Shown here: piece after piece, positions 7,372 to 16,010 of the stretch
Layout: each line of letters starts with the position of its first letter
Position numbering within the stretch: position 1 is the stretch's first letter
Assembly: GCA_017544805.1 (NCBI GenBank)
Contig: JAFYDK010000091.1
Span: 1-49,875 of the forward strand
Direction: 5' to 3'
DNA length: 49,875 nt
Source: Bacteroidales bacterium
GTDB lineage: Bacteria; Bacteroidota; Bacteroidia; Bacteroidales; UBA3824
Made by a program: the position numbers and the translations under genes
The notes under the pieces: generated by a model
The model's input: only the letters and a program-made list of their open reading frames with translations
Databases searched by the model: none
Told to the model about the DNA's origin: nothing

Positions 7372-9042
7372 TTAAAATAATAACACTAATAATTCAGCGA
7401 TAAGTACGCGGAAGAACATAGTGAGGGGGTATACGGTTGCGTAACCTACGGCAGGAGCGTCGTGAGAAGTCAGGCCGTTAGCGTAAGCTAAAGCTGGTGG
7501 GTCGGTATGGCTTCCTGCGATAACACCTGTTAGGGTGAAATAATTGACTTTAAAGAATTTGGTAGCAACGATGCCCATTATCATAAGGGGCACAAATGTT
7601 ATGATAAAACCGTAACCTATCCAAGAGTAACCGCCATTAACGATAGTATCAACGAAACCGTCGCCTGCTTTGATACCAACGCAAGCCAGGAAGAGGGATA
7701 TACCGATTTCGCTCATCATAAGGTTAGCGGATTGGGTTGAATAAGTAACCATTTTCCATTTAGCGCCGAAGCGAGAAATAAGGATAGCAACGATAAGCGG
7801 ACCGCCTGCCAAACCGAGTTTGAAAGGTTGAGGAACGCCGGGAATCGTAACAGGCAAACTACCTAAGATAACGCCTATTGCAATACCGATGAACCAAGAA
7901 ATAAGGTTCGGGTGGTTGAGTCTGCCCATTGAGTTACCGATAACTTTTTCAACGCCAGCGATAGAGGCTTCAGTTCCTACAACTGACAATGTATCACCTA
8001 ATTGAAGGATAAGTTCTCTTGAGGCTACGAGGTCAACGCCGGAACGGTTTACACGGGTAATGTTACAACCGTAAATTTTTCTAAGTGAAAGGCTACCCAA
8101 ACGTTTACCGTTGATTTCGGGTTTTGTAACAATAATTCTACGGTTGATGAATTGGCTTGATTGTCTTACCCATTGACGGCGTTCCATCGGAATAATTTTA
8201 CCGAACTGAGCAGAAATCGTTTCAGAATCAGAACCTGTTAAGATAATGAAAATCTTATCATTAAGGTTCAAAACGGTTTCGGGGGTTGCGAGTGAAATTT
8301 CATTCGTTTCGTTAGACCAATAACGTGAAATTATAAAATCTCTATCCGGGAAAAGTTTCTTGATTTCACGAATAGTTTTGCCGCAAACAGCCGGATTTTC
8401 GATTTGAATTGAAATTGCAGTTGCCGCATTTGCATCATCACCGGCAAGAGCGTCAATATCAGCGTTTTGCTTGTTGAAATCTATTTTAAAAATCTTTTTT
8501 ACCAATATCATAGAAAGAATTATGCCGATAACGCCTAACGGATAAGCAACTGCATAACCCATTGCCATAACTTTCACTGAATCAGGCTGTCCCATATCGT
8601 TAATAGCCTGTTGCGCAGCACCAAGACCGGGAGTGTTAGTTACCGCACCTGACATAATGCCGACCATCGTCGGAGTATCAAGACCGGTAATTGCACCGAT
8701 TATAAGCGTAATTATTGCGCCTAAAATAACTGTTCCGACTGCAAGTCCATTGAGCGTAATACCCCCTTCTTTAAAAGATGAGAAAAATCCCGGACCTACT
8801 CTCATACCGATTGCATAAACAAAAAGTATCAATCCGAAATCACGCAGAAAATCAATTAATTGCGTGTTCATGGTGAGATGAAAATGTCCCATGAGGATTC
8901 CGACAAAAAGAATAAATGTCGAACCTAAAGAAATTCCGGCAATCTTAATTTTGCCGAGCAGCAGGCCAAGCGAAATTATAATGCTTATCAACAGGATTGA
9001 ATGTCCAATCCCCTGCCCTGTAAACAAGTCTGTTAACCACAT
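7372..9042 (-). CDS. Aspartate:alanine-exchanger (AAE) family transporter with two RCK_C domains
   Basis: A 556-residue inner-membrane protein of the AspT/YidE/YbjL type. Residues 1-185 hold the first block of five or six membrane segments with the repeat motif GIMSGAVTNTPGLGAAQQA; residues about 205-290 and 290-375 are two TrkA-C/RCK_C regulatory domains (for example IENPAVCGKTIREI and PEINGKRLGSLSLR); residues about 385-556 hold the second membrane block, with the equivalent motif GVIAGSHTDPPALAYA. This duplicated organisation defines the family. Substrates are unproven for most members; amino-acid or dicarboxylate exchange is only an inference. A TAnnTTTG box lies upstream at 9063-9070. 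Its stop lies 12 bases from inverted-repeat copy A. Confidence 0.9.
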   Translation of the reverse strand: MWLTDLFTGQGIGHSILLISIIISLGLLLGKIKIAGISLGSTFILFVGILMGHFHLTMNTQLIDFLRDFGLILFVYAIGMRVGPGFFSSFKEGGITLNGLAVGTVILGAIITLIIGAITGLDTPTMVGIMSGAVTNTPGLGAAQQAINDMGQPDSVKVMAMGYAVAYPLGVIGIILSMILVKKIFKIDFNKQNADIDALAGDDANAATAISIQIENPAVCGKTIREIKKLFPDRDFIISRYWSNETNEISLATPETVLNLNDKIFIILTGSDSETISAQFGKIIPMERRQWVRQSSQFINRRIIVTKPEINGKRLGSLSLRKIYGCNITRVNRSGVDLVASRELILQLGDTLSVVGTEASIAGVEKVIGNSMGRLNHPNLISWFIGIAIGVILGSLPVTIPGVPQPFKLGLAGGPLIVAILISRFGAKWKMVTYSTQSANLMMSEIGISLFLACVGIKAGDGFVDTIVNGGYSWIGYGFIITFVPLMIMGIVATKFFKVNYFTLTGVIAGSHTDPPALAYANGLTSHDAPAVGYATVYPLTMFFRVLIAELLVLLF

Positions 9043-9062
9043 AATGATTTATAAATTTTGCG

Positions 9063-9097
9063 CAAAAGTAGAAATTTTTTTTCAGACATCCCACAAA
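9063..9097 (-). promoter_or_regulatory. Promoter of the AAE transporter gene
   Basis: On the minus strand TTTG (9094-9097) and TACTTTTG (9063-9070) are 23 bp apart, close to the Bacteroidota consensus, 21 bases before the ATG. Confidence 0.5.
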
Positions 9098-9154
9098 GTA
9101 AGGTTTATTTAATGTAAATTTTTTAATGATAATTTTAAGCAGAGATAACACTGA

Positions 9155-9193
9155 TAAAAAACAAAAAAGGTCATCTTTTAACTCGATGACCTT
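9155..9193 (-). terminator. Intrinsic terminator of tRNA-Glu(CTC)
   Basis: A 9-bp stem (9167-9175 with 9185-9193) is followed on the minus strand by TTTTTTGTTTTTT, 20 bases after the tRNA. Confidence 0.85.
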
Positions 9194-9212
9194 GCAAAAA
9201 AGATAATTTGTG

Positions 9213-9284
9213 TAGCCCCATGGAGAATCGAACTCCAATTCCCAGATTGAGAATCTGATTTCCTAACCGTTAGAAGATAGGGCC
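9213..9284 (-). tRNA. tRNA-Glu (anticodon CTC)
   Basis: A 72-nt cloverleaf on the minus strand. The acceptor starts GGCCCTA and pairs with TGGGGCT, the anticodon stem CAGA/TCTG encloses TTCTCAA with anticodon CTC, and the T arm contains GTTCGATTC. A second glutamate tRNA (TTC) lies at 38735. Confidence 0.95.
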
Positions 9285-9312
9285 AAACTTGTTTTCCTTG
9301 TTTTTGACGATG

Positions 9313-9344
9313 CAAAGGTAAAACAGTTTTTTCAATTCTCCAAA
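9313..9344 (-). promoter_or_regulatory. Promoter of tRNA-Glu(CTC)
   Basis: Minus strand TTTG (9341-9344), 20-bp spacer, TACCTTTG (9313-9320), 28 bases before the tRNA. Both boxes match the Bacteroidota consensus. Confidence 0.7.
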
Positions 9345-9360
9345 ATTTTTTTATACTTTT

Positions 9361-10308
9361 TTAGATACTAACTCCTCGAAGGAAGTCTTTAACACTCATT
9401 CGTTTCTTTCCTTCCAATTGAATATCAATTAGTTGCAAGTATCCGTCAGAGCAAGAAATTTTTATAAAATTTTTGTTATCAGTAAAGATTTTTCCGACCT
9501 CTGAAACGTTTTCCGCCTTTTCTGCTACCGCTTCAAAGACTTTCAAACTCATTTCCTTGCCCTTAACATTAATTGTCGTAAAAGCTGCCGGATAAGGACT
9601 CAAACCCCGCACTAAATTTTTCAAACTCTCACAACCCTTTGAAAAATCTAACTTACAATCCTCTTTGAAAATCTTCGGTGCCGGTTTCAAAACCGTATCT
9701 GAGGCTATTAACTCACTTTGCGCTAACGCTTTAACATCGCCCGTCAAAATCATTTCAACAGTCTGACTAACCAATTCTTGACCTATTTCCATCAATTTGT
9801 CATGAACCGTCCCAGCATTATCTTCAGGCAAAATATCAACCTCCTTCTGCAAAATAATCTTGCCCGTGTCAATATCCTTGTCCAAAAAGAACGTCGTAAC
9901 GCCAGTCTTCGTCTCACCGTTTATAACCGCCCAATTAATAGGAGCTGCTCCCCTATACTGTGGTAACAACGCAGCATGAAGATTAAATGTCCCAAACCTC
10001 GGCATCGCCCATACAACTTCAGGCAACATCCTAAAAGCTACAACAACTTGTAAATCAGCATTATAACTTTTCAACTCCTCCAAAAAATCAGGAGCTTTAA
10101 GCTTTTCAGGCTGAAGTACAGGAATGTTATGCTCCAATGCAAAAGTCTTTACAGGGGTCGGTATTATTTTCCTACCTCTGCCCTGTGGCTTGTCAGCACC
10201 CGTAACAACCGCAACAACATTAAACCCTCTCTCTATCAAAACCTTTAACGGACCTACCGCAAAATCCGGCGTCCCCATATACACTATACGTAATTCACTT
10301 TTTTCCAT
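9361..10308 (-). CDS. fmt: Methionyl-tRNA formyltransferase
   Basis: Formylates Met-tRNAi using 10-formyl-tetrahydrofolate so that translation can start. The 315-residue protein shows the formyltransferase domain with MGTPDFAVGPL near the start, a phosphate/tRNA-binding loop KPQGRGRK (about 40-47), the active-site region FNLHAALLPQYRGAAPINW (about 106-124) with the catalytic Asn-His pair, and TFFLDKDIDTGKI (about 138-150) supplying the Asp. Residues about 210-315 form the C-terminal tRNA-binding domain (LSPYPAAFTT). Length is normal. It lies downstream of pyk in the same direction but inverted-repeat copy B fills the gap. Confidence 0.96.
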   Translation of the reverse strand: MEKSELRIVYMGTPDFAVGPLKVLIERGFNVVAVVTGADKPQGRGRKIIPTPVKTFALEHNIPVLQPEKLKAPDFLEELKSYNADLQVVVAFRMLPEVVWAMPRFGTFNLHAALLPQYRGAAPINWAVINGETKTGVTTFFLDKDIDTGKIILQKEVDILPEDNAGTVHDKLMEIGQELVSQTVEMILTGDVKALAQSELIASDTVLKPAPKIFKEDCKLDFSKGCESLKNLVRGLSPYPAAFTTINVKGKEMSLKVFEAVAEKAENVSEVGKIFTDNKNFIKISCSDGYLQLIDIQLEGKKRMSVKDFLRGVSI

Positions 10309-10324
10309 TTTAATAATGTTTTTA

Positions 10325-10497
10325 TGCCGCTCGCCGCGGGGGCGTTCCCTTTTGAAAAAGGGAACCGGAAAACTTTTAAGAGATATAAATTTTAATAAGG
10401 GAAATCCCTTTTGGGGGATTTCCCTTATTAAAATTTATATCTCCGAAAGTTCTTTGTTTCTTTCTTTCAAGAAAGAAAAGCCCCGCGGCTTGAGCGA
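10325..10497. repeat. Dispersed nested inverted-repeat element, copy B (variant arms)
   Basis: The same architecture as copies A and C but between two genes on the same strand. The left end TGCCGCTCGCCGCGGG is shared. The flanking hairpin GTTCCCTTTTGAAAAAGGGAAC, which is on the right in A and C, is on the left here, and the CTTTCTT-type hairpin is on the right. The central stem is perfect over 29 bp (10380-10408 with 10415-10443, loop TTTTGG). Its inner part differs from A/C on both arms: seven extra A/T pairs and GGGAAATCCC in place of GGGAAAGCC. No small CACCG hairpin is present at the left edge. It ends two bases before the pyk stop codon. Confidence 0.9.
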
Positions 10498-10498
10498 T

Positions 10499-11923
10499 TT
10501 AATAACGTTTTACTAAATTGCAACAATAGTTAATTTCGATAAGGGTAGCGGAGTTACCTTTACCGAAGCTACCAGCCAAGAGTATTACTTTGTCGTCTAT
10601 TTCGGCGAATTGTTTATTAAGGACGAAAGAGACAGAGCTTTGAATAAAGTCGTCGGCGGAGCGGTTAAGGCGGACGCTGTGAGCGTATACGCCGTAAGAG
10701 AGAGCGAGTTCACGTACAACGTTTTCGTTGTAGCACATTGCGTAAATAGGTTTAGCACCTCTGTAAGCTGCCAAATTTCTGATAGTTGTTCCGGAGAATG
10801 AGTCAGCGATGATACATTTAGCATCGAGATCTACAGAAGCGTGAACGGCTGTTCTTGCCAAGAACTCAGAGATTTCGCTTTTAACATGAACGGGATGAGT
10901 ATTTTCTTTGAGTTTTTCTTTGATTTGTTCTACTTCCAAAGCTATTTTACTCATTGTTTTAACAGCTTCAACAGGGTATTGACCTGAGGCTGTTTCGCCG
11001 GAAAGCATTACGGCGTCAGCACCGTCATAGATAGCATTAGCGACATCTGAAACCTCGGCTCTTGTGGGACGAGGATTGTTGATCATCGTGTGAAGCATTT
11101 GAGTTGCAACGATGACAGGTTTTAAATGTTCGATAGCCTTTCTGTTGAGTTCCTTTTGAATAGCGGGAATTCTTTCAGCCTCGATTTCTATACCTAAATC
11201 GCCGCGGGCAATCATAATGCCGTATGTGTGATGTAAAATTTCGTCAATATTATCAACGCCTTGTTGGTTTTCGATTTTGGCAATGATTTTTATTTTTGAA
11301 TTGTGTTTGTCAAGGATTTTTTGAATGCAGATAACATCCTCTTTGCATCTTACAAAAGAGTGCGCAATGAATGTAATATCTTCTTCAATGGCAAGTTTAA
11401 TAAATTTTTTATCCTTTTCACTCAACGCAGGCAAATTGATAGGCACGCCCGGAACGTTAACGCTCTTACGTGATTTGATTTTTCCGTTGTTAAGAACCTT
11501 GCATTTAAGACCGTTTTCATCCCTCTCGAGAGCCTCAAAAGCGATGTCGCCGTCATCAATAAGGATTTTTTTGCCCAAAGGAATATCGTTTTCAAAACCG
11601 ACACGATTAACGTAAATGACGCCGTTTTCACAAACTTTTTCGGTATCGCCCACGAAATAAACGAATTCACCAGCTTTAACCTCAAAATTTTCACCGGCAT
11701 CGGTCGTGCGAATTTCAGGACCTTTGGTATCAATCAAAATAGCGATTGAATTTGACACGCTCCTAATATTAGCAATCATCTTGCGGGTTTCGTCAAAGTC
11801 GGCATGAGCAGTATTAATACGAGCTACGTTCATACCAGCCTCATAAAGACTTCTGATAAAATCTATATCGCAACGTCTGTCCGAAATCGTTGCCACAATC
11901 TTCGTAAGTTTATGTTTCTGCAT
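10499..11923 (-). CDS. pyk: Pyruvate kinase
   Basis: Final glycolytic step, phosphoenolpyruvate plus ADP to pyruvate plus ATP. The 474 residues hold the A domain start TKIVATIS and NVARINTAHADFDE (about 32-45), B domain (about 70-165), the substrate/metal block IIAKIENQQGVDNIDEI (about 214-230; KIE with catalytic Lys), MIARGDLGIEI (about 237-247), and ATQMLHTMINNPRPTRAEVSD (split: ATQMLHTM and PRPTRAEVSDVANAI, about 268-290). The C-terminal allosteric domain occupies about 345-474. It follows the protease gene by 22 bases and is probably co-transcribed with it; inverted-repeat copy B sits directly behind the stop. Confidence 0.96.
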   Translation of the reverse strand: MQKHKLTKIVATISDRRCDIDFIRSLYEAGMNVARINTAHADFDETRKMIANIRSVSNSIAILIDTKGPEIRTTDAGENFEVKAGEFVYFVGDTEKVCENGVIYVNRVGFENDIPLGKKILIDDGDIAFEALERDENGLKCKVLNNGKIKSRKSVNVPGVPINLPALSEKDKKFIKLAIEEDITFIAHSFVRCKEDVICIQKILDKHNSKIKIIAKIENQQGVDNIDEILHHTYGIMIARGDLGIEIEAERIPAIQKELNRKAIEHLKPVIVATQMLHTMINNPRPTRAEVSDVANAIYDGADAVMLSGETASGQYPVEAVKTMSKIALEVEQIKEKLKENTHPVHVKSEISEFLARTAVHASVDLDAKCIIADSFSGTTIRNLAAYRGAKPIYAMCYNENVVRELALSYGVYAHSVRLNRSADDFIQSSVSFVLNKQFAEIDDKVILLAGSFGKGNSATLIEINYCCNLVKRY

Positions 11924-11945
11924 TTAATATTATTTATATTTTTTA

Positions 11946-14081
11946 CTATTTCATATCGTTAATAACATTCAAAGCCTCAGAGAGATAGACATCTTTTTCG
12001 AGGTCTGTGAACCAACGGGTGAATTTCTGTGTTTTAATAGTATCACCTTCGGCTGCATTTTGGTCATCGGTTAAAAATCCTGCCGTAATACCTGTTTTTT
12101 CCTTGCTGATATTATTGAACTTATCCGATTCTTCTTTCAAGATTTTTTTGTCAGCACGGTATTTATCGAAATTAAGAGAAAAATATGACTCTTCTGAACG
12201 AAGTTTCAACCGTCTTGCATTTTGTTCTATTTCAGCGAAAACGGGATTTTCCTTAATTCTTTCCTGAGATTTAGCAACGACCTTCGCCTTTGAATATTTA
12301 TGTTTCCAAAGATGATAATCCGTTTTTGTAATAATATCGTAAGAAAGGGCATGACGGCTTTCCTTCTCTCCCACTTTTAGATAAGCGTATGAGTCAGGAA
12401 CAATAATATCAGGAATAACACCTCTTAATTGAGTCGTCTCGCCGTTGATACGATAAAATTTCTGAATCGTAATTTTAATTGCTCCAAGAGGTTTGAGTTG
12501 ATCGTTTCCGCTGAGGAATTTATCAAAATCGTAAAAACTCTGAACCGTACCTTTTCCGTAAGTTGAATTACTACCCATAATTATCGCTCGGTCATAATCT
12601 TGCAAGGCTGCTGAAAGTATTTCAGAGGCTGATGCACTAAAATTATTAACCAATACGACCATCGGACCGTTGTATGCGAGTTTAAACTTTTCAGTAATCA
12701 TGGCACGTATTTTTTCTTCATTGTTTTTAACCTGAACCACAGGCCCTGGATTTATGAAAAGTCCCGACATATCAACTACATCGCCCAAACTGCCACCGCC
12801 GTTGTTGCGCAAATCCATTATAATACCATCAACGTTTTCCTTAGAAATTTTTTCCAATTCTTTAGCAACATCTTTTGAACAAAATCTACCGTGGCTGTCG
12901 TTGAAATCGGCATAAAATTTCGGCAAATAAATATAACCAACTTTCGTTTTTCCGTCTTTAGATGTTAGTATTGAGGACTTTGCATAAGTTTCTTCAATAA
13001 TAACGACATCTCTTATAATCGGAATTACTTTGATTGTTCCGTCGATTTTTTTAACAGTAAGACGCACCTCTGAGCCCTTTTTGCCGCGGATTTTTTTCAC
13101 AACGTCATCCAATTCCATGTTTGCGATGTCAATAGGCTCTTCCGCACCCTGCCCCACTTTTAATATAATATCATTCACCTCGAGTTCGCCTTGACGCCAA
13201 CTTGCACTACCGGGGATAATATCAACGATTTTAGTCTGACCGTCTCTTGACTGAAGCGTTGCTCCGATGCCTTCAAATTTTCCCGACATAGAAATATCAA
13301 ACTGTTCTTTGTCATCGGGCATATAAAACTCCGTATGCGGATCACAGGTCGTAACAATCGAATTAAGATAAAACGAAATCCAATCTTTATCTTTAAAATT
13401 GACAAAACGTTTCGAGGATTTTACGCTTTGAACAGCCTCCTCCTTGAGTTCCGCCAAAGTTTTTTCGACGAAACCAGAAGGATTATCTTTTTTCAAAGTC
13501 TCCTGATTATCAATCAAATCCGAATATTTTTCCAAAACAGCAAATTTTGCTAATTTTCTCCAATAATTTTTCAGAGCCTCTCTAGAAGGTGCATAATCCA
13601 AAGAATCCGGCTCGGTTTCAACATATTCGTTTTGGGTGAAATCAAAATCACCATCAAGAGCTTCTGCCCAATAACCTTGAGCCTCTTTTTGACGTTTTTT
13701 TATTAACTCCGTTGCAAAATCACAAAAGTTGTATGACAACATTCGGATTTCGTCGTCCAACTTGTAACGGAATTTTTCCAAAGTATCCATATCGGACTTC
13801 AAAAAATAACGTTTTCCGTAATCAAGTTTTTTCATATACTCGTCAAAAACCTTCGACGAAAACTCATCATCAAACGTAATATGTTCATAATGAGCAGCTT
13901 GCAGAGATTGCGCTATAAAAGACAATATAATTTTGTCGCGCTCAGTGGAATGGCCGAAAAACGGCTTAAATGCCACTACAACCAATCCCAGTACCAATGC
14001 TACGGCACTGACTTTAACTATAGCCTTCATTATCCTTTTCTGTTTATTTTCTTTATCTGATTGACTTTCAACTAAATCCAT
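11946..14081 (-). CDS. prc: Tail-specific (C-terminal processing) serine protease, S41 family
   Basis: Periplasmic or membrane-anchored protease that trims the C-termini of envelope proteins. A hydrophobic signal/anchor (about 20-37) is followed by the N-terminal Tsp domain (about 50-235), a PDZ domain (GKFEGIGATLQSRDG, from about 267 to 345), the S41 catalytic core with LRNNGGG (424-430), the serine cluster SASASEI (482-488) and the lysine of TYGKGTVQ (Lys510), and the DUF3340-type C-terminal region. Serine-lysine dyad spacing fits Prc. Two starts are possible: ATG at 14081 or ATG at 14030, the latter giving a conventional signal peptide directly (MKAIVKVSAVALVLG). Pyk follows by 22 bases. 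Confidence 0.93.
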   Translation of the reverse strand: MDLVESQSDKENKQKRIMKAIVKVSAVALVLGLVVVAFKPFFGHSTERDKIILSFIAQSLQAAHYEHITFDDEFSSKVFDEYMKKLDYGKRYFLKSDMDTLEKFRYKLDDEIRMLSYNFCDFATELIKKRQKEAQGYWAEALDGDFDFTQNEYVETEPDSLDYAPSREALKNYWRKLAKFAVLEKYSDLIDNQETLKKDNPSGFVEKTLAELKEEAVQSVKSSKRFVNFKDKDWISFYLNSIVTTCDPHTEFYMPDDKEQFDISMSGKFEGIGATLQSRDGQTKIVDIIPGSASWRQGELEVNDIILKVGQGAEEPIDIANMELDDVVKKIRGKKGSEVRLTVKKIDGTIKVIPIIRDVVIIEETYAKSSILTSKDGKTKVGYIYLPKFYADFNDSHGRFCSKDVAKELEKISKENVDGIIMDLRNNGGGSLGDVVDMSGLFINPGPVVQVKNNEEKIRAMITEKFKLAYNGPMVVLVNNFSASASEILSAALQDYDRAIIMGSNSTYGKGTVQSFYDFDKFLSGNDQLKPLGAIKITIQKFYRINGETTQLRGVIPDIIVPDSYAYLKVGEKESRHALSYDIITKTDYHLWKHKYSKAKVVAKSQERIKENPVFAEIEQNARRLKLRSEESYFSLNFDKYRADKKILKEESDKFNNISKEKTGITAGFLTDDQNAAEGDTIKTQKFTRWFTDLEKDVYLSEALNVINDMK

Positions 14082-14210
14082 TAGTATATTTTGTTTATAA
14101 CCGATCGTTTTTTCGCTAAAAAAGCCTGAGGTTTTTTCAGCAGAGAATTTACGGACAAATATAAAGATTTTTTTATGAAAATCTTAAATTATCAGATTTT
14201 TTTTGAAAAA

Positions 14211-14242
14211 AAAAATCCTGCACCGCTTTTTGGTACAGGATT
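14211..14242 (-). terminator. Intrinsic terminator of tRNA-Arg
   Basis: The stem formed by AATCCTG(C)ACC and GGTACAGGATT (14214-14224 with 14232-14242, one mismatch) is followed on the minus strand by a long T run. The rest of 14082-14253 is AT-rich with nothing else recognised. Confidence 0.75.
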
Positions 14243-14253
14243 ACCGTTTTTAG

Positions 14254-14327
14254 TGATTCGGGTGCGATTCGAACGCACGACCCACAGCTTAGAAGGCTGT
14301 TGCTCTATCCAGCTGAGCTACCGAACC
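14254..14327 (-). tRNA. tRNA-Arg (anticodon TCT)
   Basis: A 74-nt cloverleaf on the minus strand: acceptor GGTTCGG with CCGAATC, D arm TAGCTCAGCTGG, anticodon stem ACAGC/GCTGT around CTTCTAA (anticodon TCT), T arm GTGCG-TTCGAAT-CGCAC, discriminator A. Confidence 0.95.
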
Positions 14328-14347
14328 TCCGTATTTTTTTAACGCTG

Positions 14348-14379
14348 CAAAGGTATATGCTTTTTTTATATCTACCAAA
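14348..14379 (-). promoter_or_regulatory. Promoter of tRNA-Arg
   Basis: Minus strand TTTG (14376-14379), 20-bp spacer, TACCTTTG (14348-14355), 20 bases before the tRNA. Confidence 0.7.
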
Positions 14380-14416
14380 TTTTTTTGAAGTTTTTTTCAA
14401 AAAAAATTATAAGTCA

Positions 14417-15835
14417 TTAATTTTCAAAAAAATCCTCACGGAAATTAACAAGGTAAATTTTCTCTGTTGCACGGGTTAAAGCCGTATAAAGCCAACGCAA
14501 GTATTCTCTGTCCAACATTTCATCCGTTAAATACCCTTGATCGATGAAAACATTTTTCCATTGTCCGCCCTGCGATTTATGACAAGTAACGGCGTATGCA
14601 AATTTCACTTGAAGTGCGTTAAAGTATTCATTTTCACGCATTTCCTTATAAATATCCTTTTTGGACATTCCGACATAATCCTCCAAAACCGCCTGATAAA
14701 GCGCATTACTTTCCTTTTCGGAAAGCGAAGCCGACTCGCTCACAAGAGATTCTTTTATGACTTTAACTGAGATTTCCAAACCGTCCAAATCATTGAATCT
14801 CAAATCAAGATTCAAAAAATGGAAACCGTAAAGACTCTGCTCCTTGCCCACTCTGATAACCTCGGCAAAATCTCCGTTTGCGATAAAGTCCATATTTTCA
14901 AGACCTTTAGCATAAAAATAATTGTTTTTAACAACCATCAGCAAATCGCCTACCGTTACGGCCTCCTCCCTGTAAAAAATTCTGCTACGTATTCCGTTAT
15001 TATAAATATTTGCGTTTTTGTTGCTGCGTGTTATCACTAAAGTATCAAAAATTCCGTTTTTGTCGTAAGAGTTTTCGAGTTTCTCCAAAAGGTCGCCACC
15101 CGAAATTCTTTCGATGTCGGGAAATTTTTTCAACTGAAATTTAGGTTTTAAAATCTCGCCCGAAAAACTCTCTTGAATTTGTTTTCTCAATAAAGTAGCA
15201 TTAAAAAGAATTCCACTCTCGCCGCTTTGTCTTAAAACTTCCGAAAGCGAGGAATAAAAAACCGTTTTGCCGTAACATTCAAGTTCCCTTTTGTCCAAAG
15301 CCGGCGACAAAGTACTTCCCACGGGCGGCAACTGCGCCGTATCACCTATTAATATAAGGCGACAATTATGACCGGAAAAAACGTAATGAATCAAATCATC
15401 CAAAAGCCTCCCCGAGCCGAAAACAGAAAATTCTCCACCCCCAGAAGAAATCATCGATGCCTCGTCTACAATAAAAAAAGTGTCAGAATTAAGATTCCTG
15501 TCCAATTGAAAAACGCCGTCAATGCCAGATTTTTGTCTGTAAATTGATTTATGAATTGTTAAAGCCCGGTGAGAAGAAAAGCCTGAAAATACTTTTGCCG
15601 CCCGCCCGGTAGGTGCCATAAGGCGTGTTTTGACCCTAAAACCGTTTAATGTTTTTACGAACGAGGAAATCAGCGAGGTCTTTCCTGTGCCGGCATAACC
15701 GCATAGCAAAAAAATGCTTTCCTCCTGACTTTCAAACACATAACGGCAAAGATTATCTATTGCCGACATTTGGTCTGAAGTGGGTTGAAAGCCGAAATTT
15801 TTCAGAAAAATATTTTTAAAAAATTCCGTGTCCAT
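14417..15835 (-). CDS. RecD/Dda-like superfamily 1 DNA helicase
   Basis: A 472-residue ATP-dependent helicase resembling the motor part of RecD2, Pif1 and phage Dda. Walker A is CGYAGTGKTSLI (about 45-56), Walker B is FIVDEASM (about 120-127), motif III is GDTAQLPPVG (about 160-169), and the UvrD_C_2-type C-terminal block has AVTCHKSQGGQW (about 425-436) and LYTALTRA. It lacks the extended N-terminal domain of full RecD2, so it is a compact form; repair or recombination is the probable role. A TAnnTTTG promoter (15869-15876) lies 33 bases upstream and diverges from the next gene. Confidence 0.87.
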   Translation of the reverse strand: MDTEFFKNIFLKNFGFQPTSDQMSAIDNLCRYVFESQEESIFLLCGYAGTGKTSLISSFVKTLNGFRVKTRLMAPTGRAAKVFSGFSSHRALTIHKSIYRQKSGIDGVFQLDRNLNSDTFFIVDEASMISSGGGEFSVFGSGRLLDDLIHYVFSGHNCRLILIGDTAQLPPVGSTLSPALDKRELECYGKTVFYSSLSEVLRQSGESGILFNATLLRKQIQESFSGEILKPKFQLKKFPDIERISGGDLLEKLENSYDKNGIFDTLVITRSNKNANIYNNGIRSRIFYREEAVTVGDLLMVVKNNYFYAKGLENMDFIANGDFAEVIRVGKEQSLYGFHFLNLDLRFNDLDGLEISVKVIKESLVSESASLSEKESNALYQAVLEDYVGMSKKDIYKEMRENEYFNALQVKFAYAVTCHKSQGGQWKNVFIDQGYLTDEMLDREYLRWLYTALTRATEKIYLVNFREDFFEN

Positions 15836-15868
15836 TGTTTGTTACTAAAAAAATATGTTATAAATTTG

Positions 15869-15897
15869 CAAAGTTAAAAAATATACCGCGAAACAAA
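15869..15897 (-). promoter_or_regulatory. Promoter of the RecD-like helicase gene
   Basis: Minus strand TTTG (15894-15897), 17-bp spacer, TAACTTTG (15869-15876), in a 175-bp divergent region. Confidence 0.5.
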
Positions 15898-15940
15898 GAT
15901 TTTTTTGTAAAAATAATTTTTAATAAAATATTAATTATTT

Positions 15941-15973
15941 TTTGAGCGTGTATTAATTTTTTTCTTAAATTTG
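15941..15973 (+). promoter_or_regulatory. Promoter of the gene at 16011
   Basis: TTTG (15941-15944), 21-bp spacer, TAAATTTG (15966-15973), 37 bases before the ATG. Good match to the Bacteroidota consensus. Confidence 0.65.
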
Positions 15974-16010
15974 CGACGAAAAAAAAAAATAAAAAATAAA
16001 CATTTCAAAA

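Noticed and set aside
7139..7403. Overlapping short ORFs on both strands with KKGKA and FPFFIS peptides, repeated at 10124 and 41556-41802
   Set aside because: They translate the inverted-repeat elements themselves; both strands read similar peptides because the DNA is palindromic, and none has a start context or family match.
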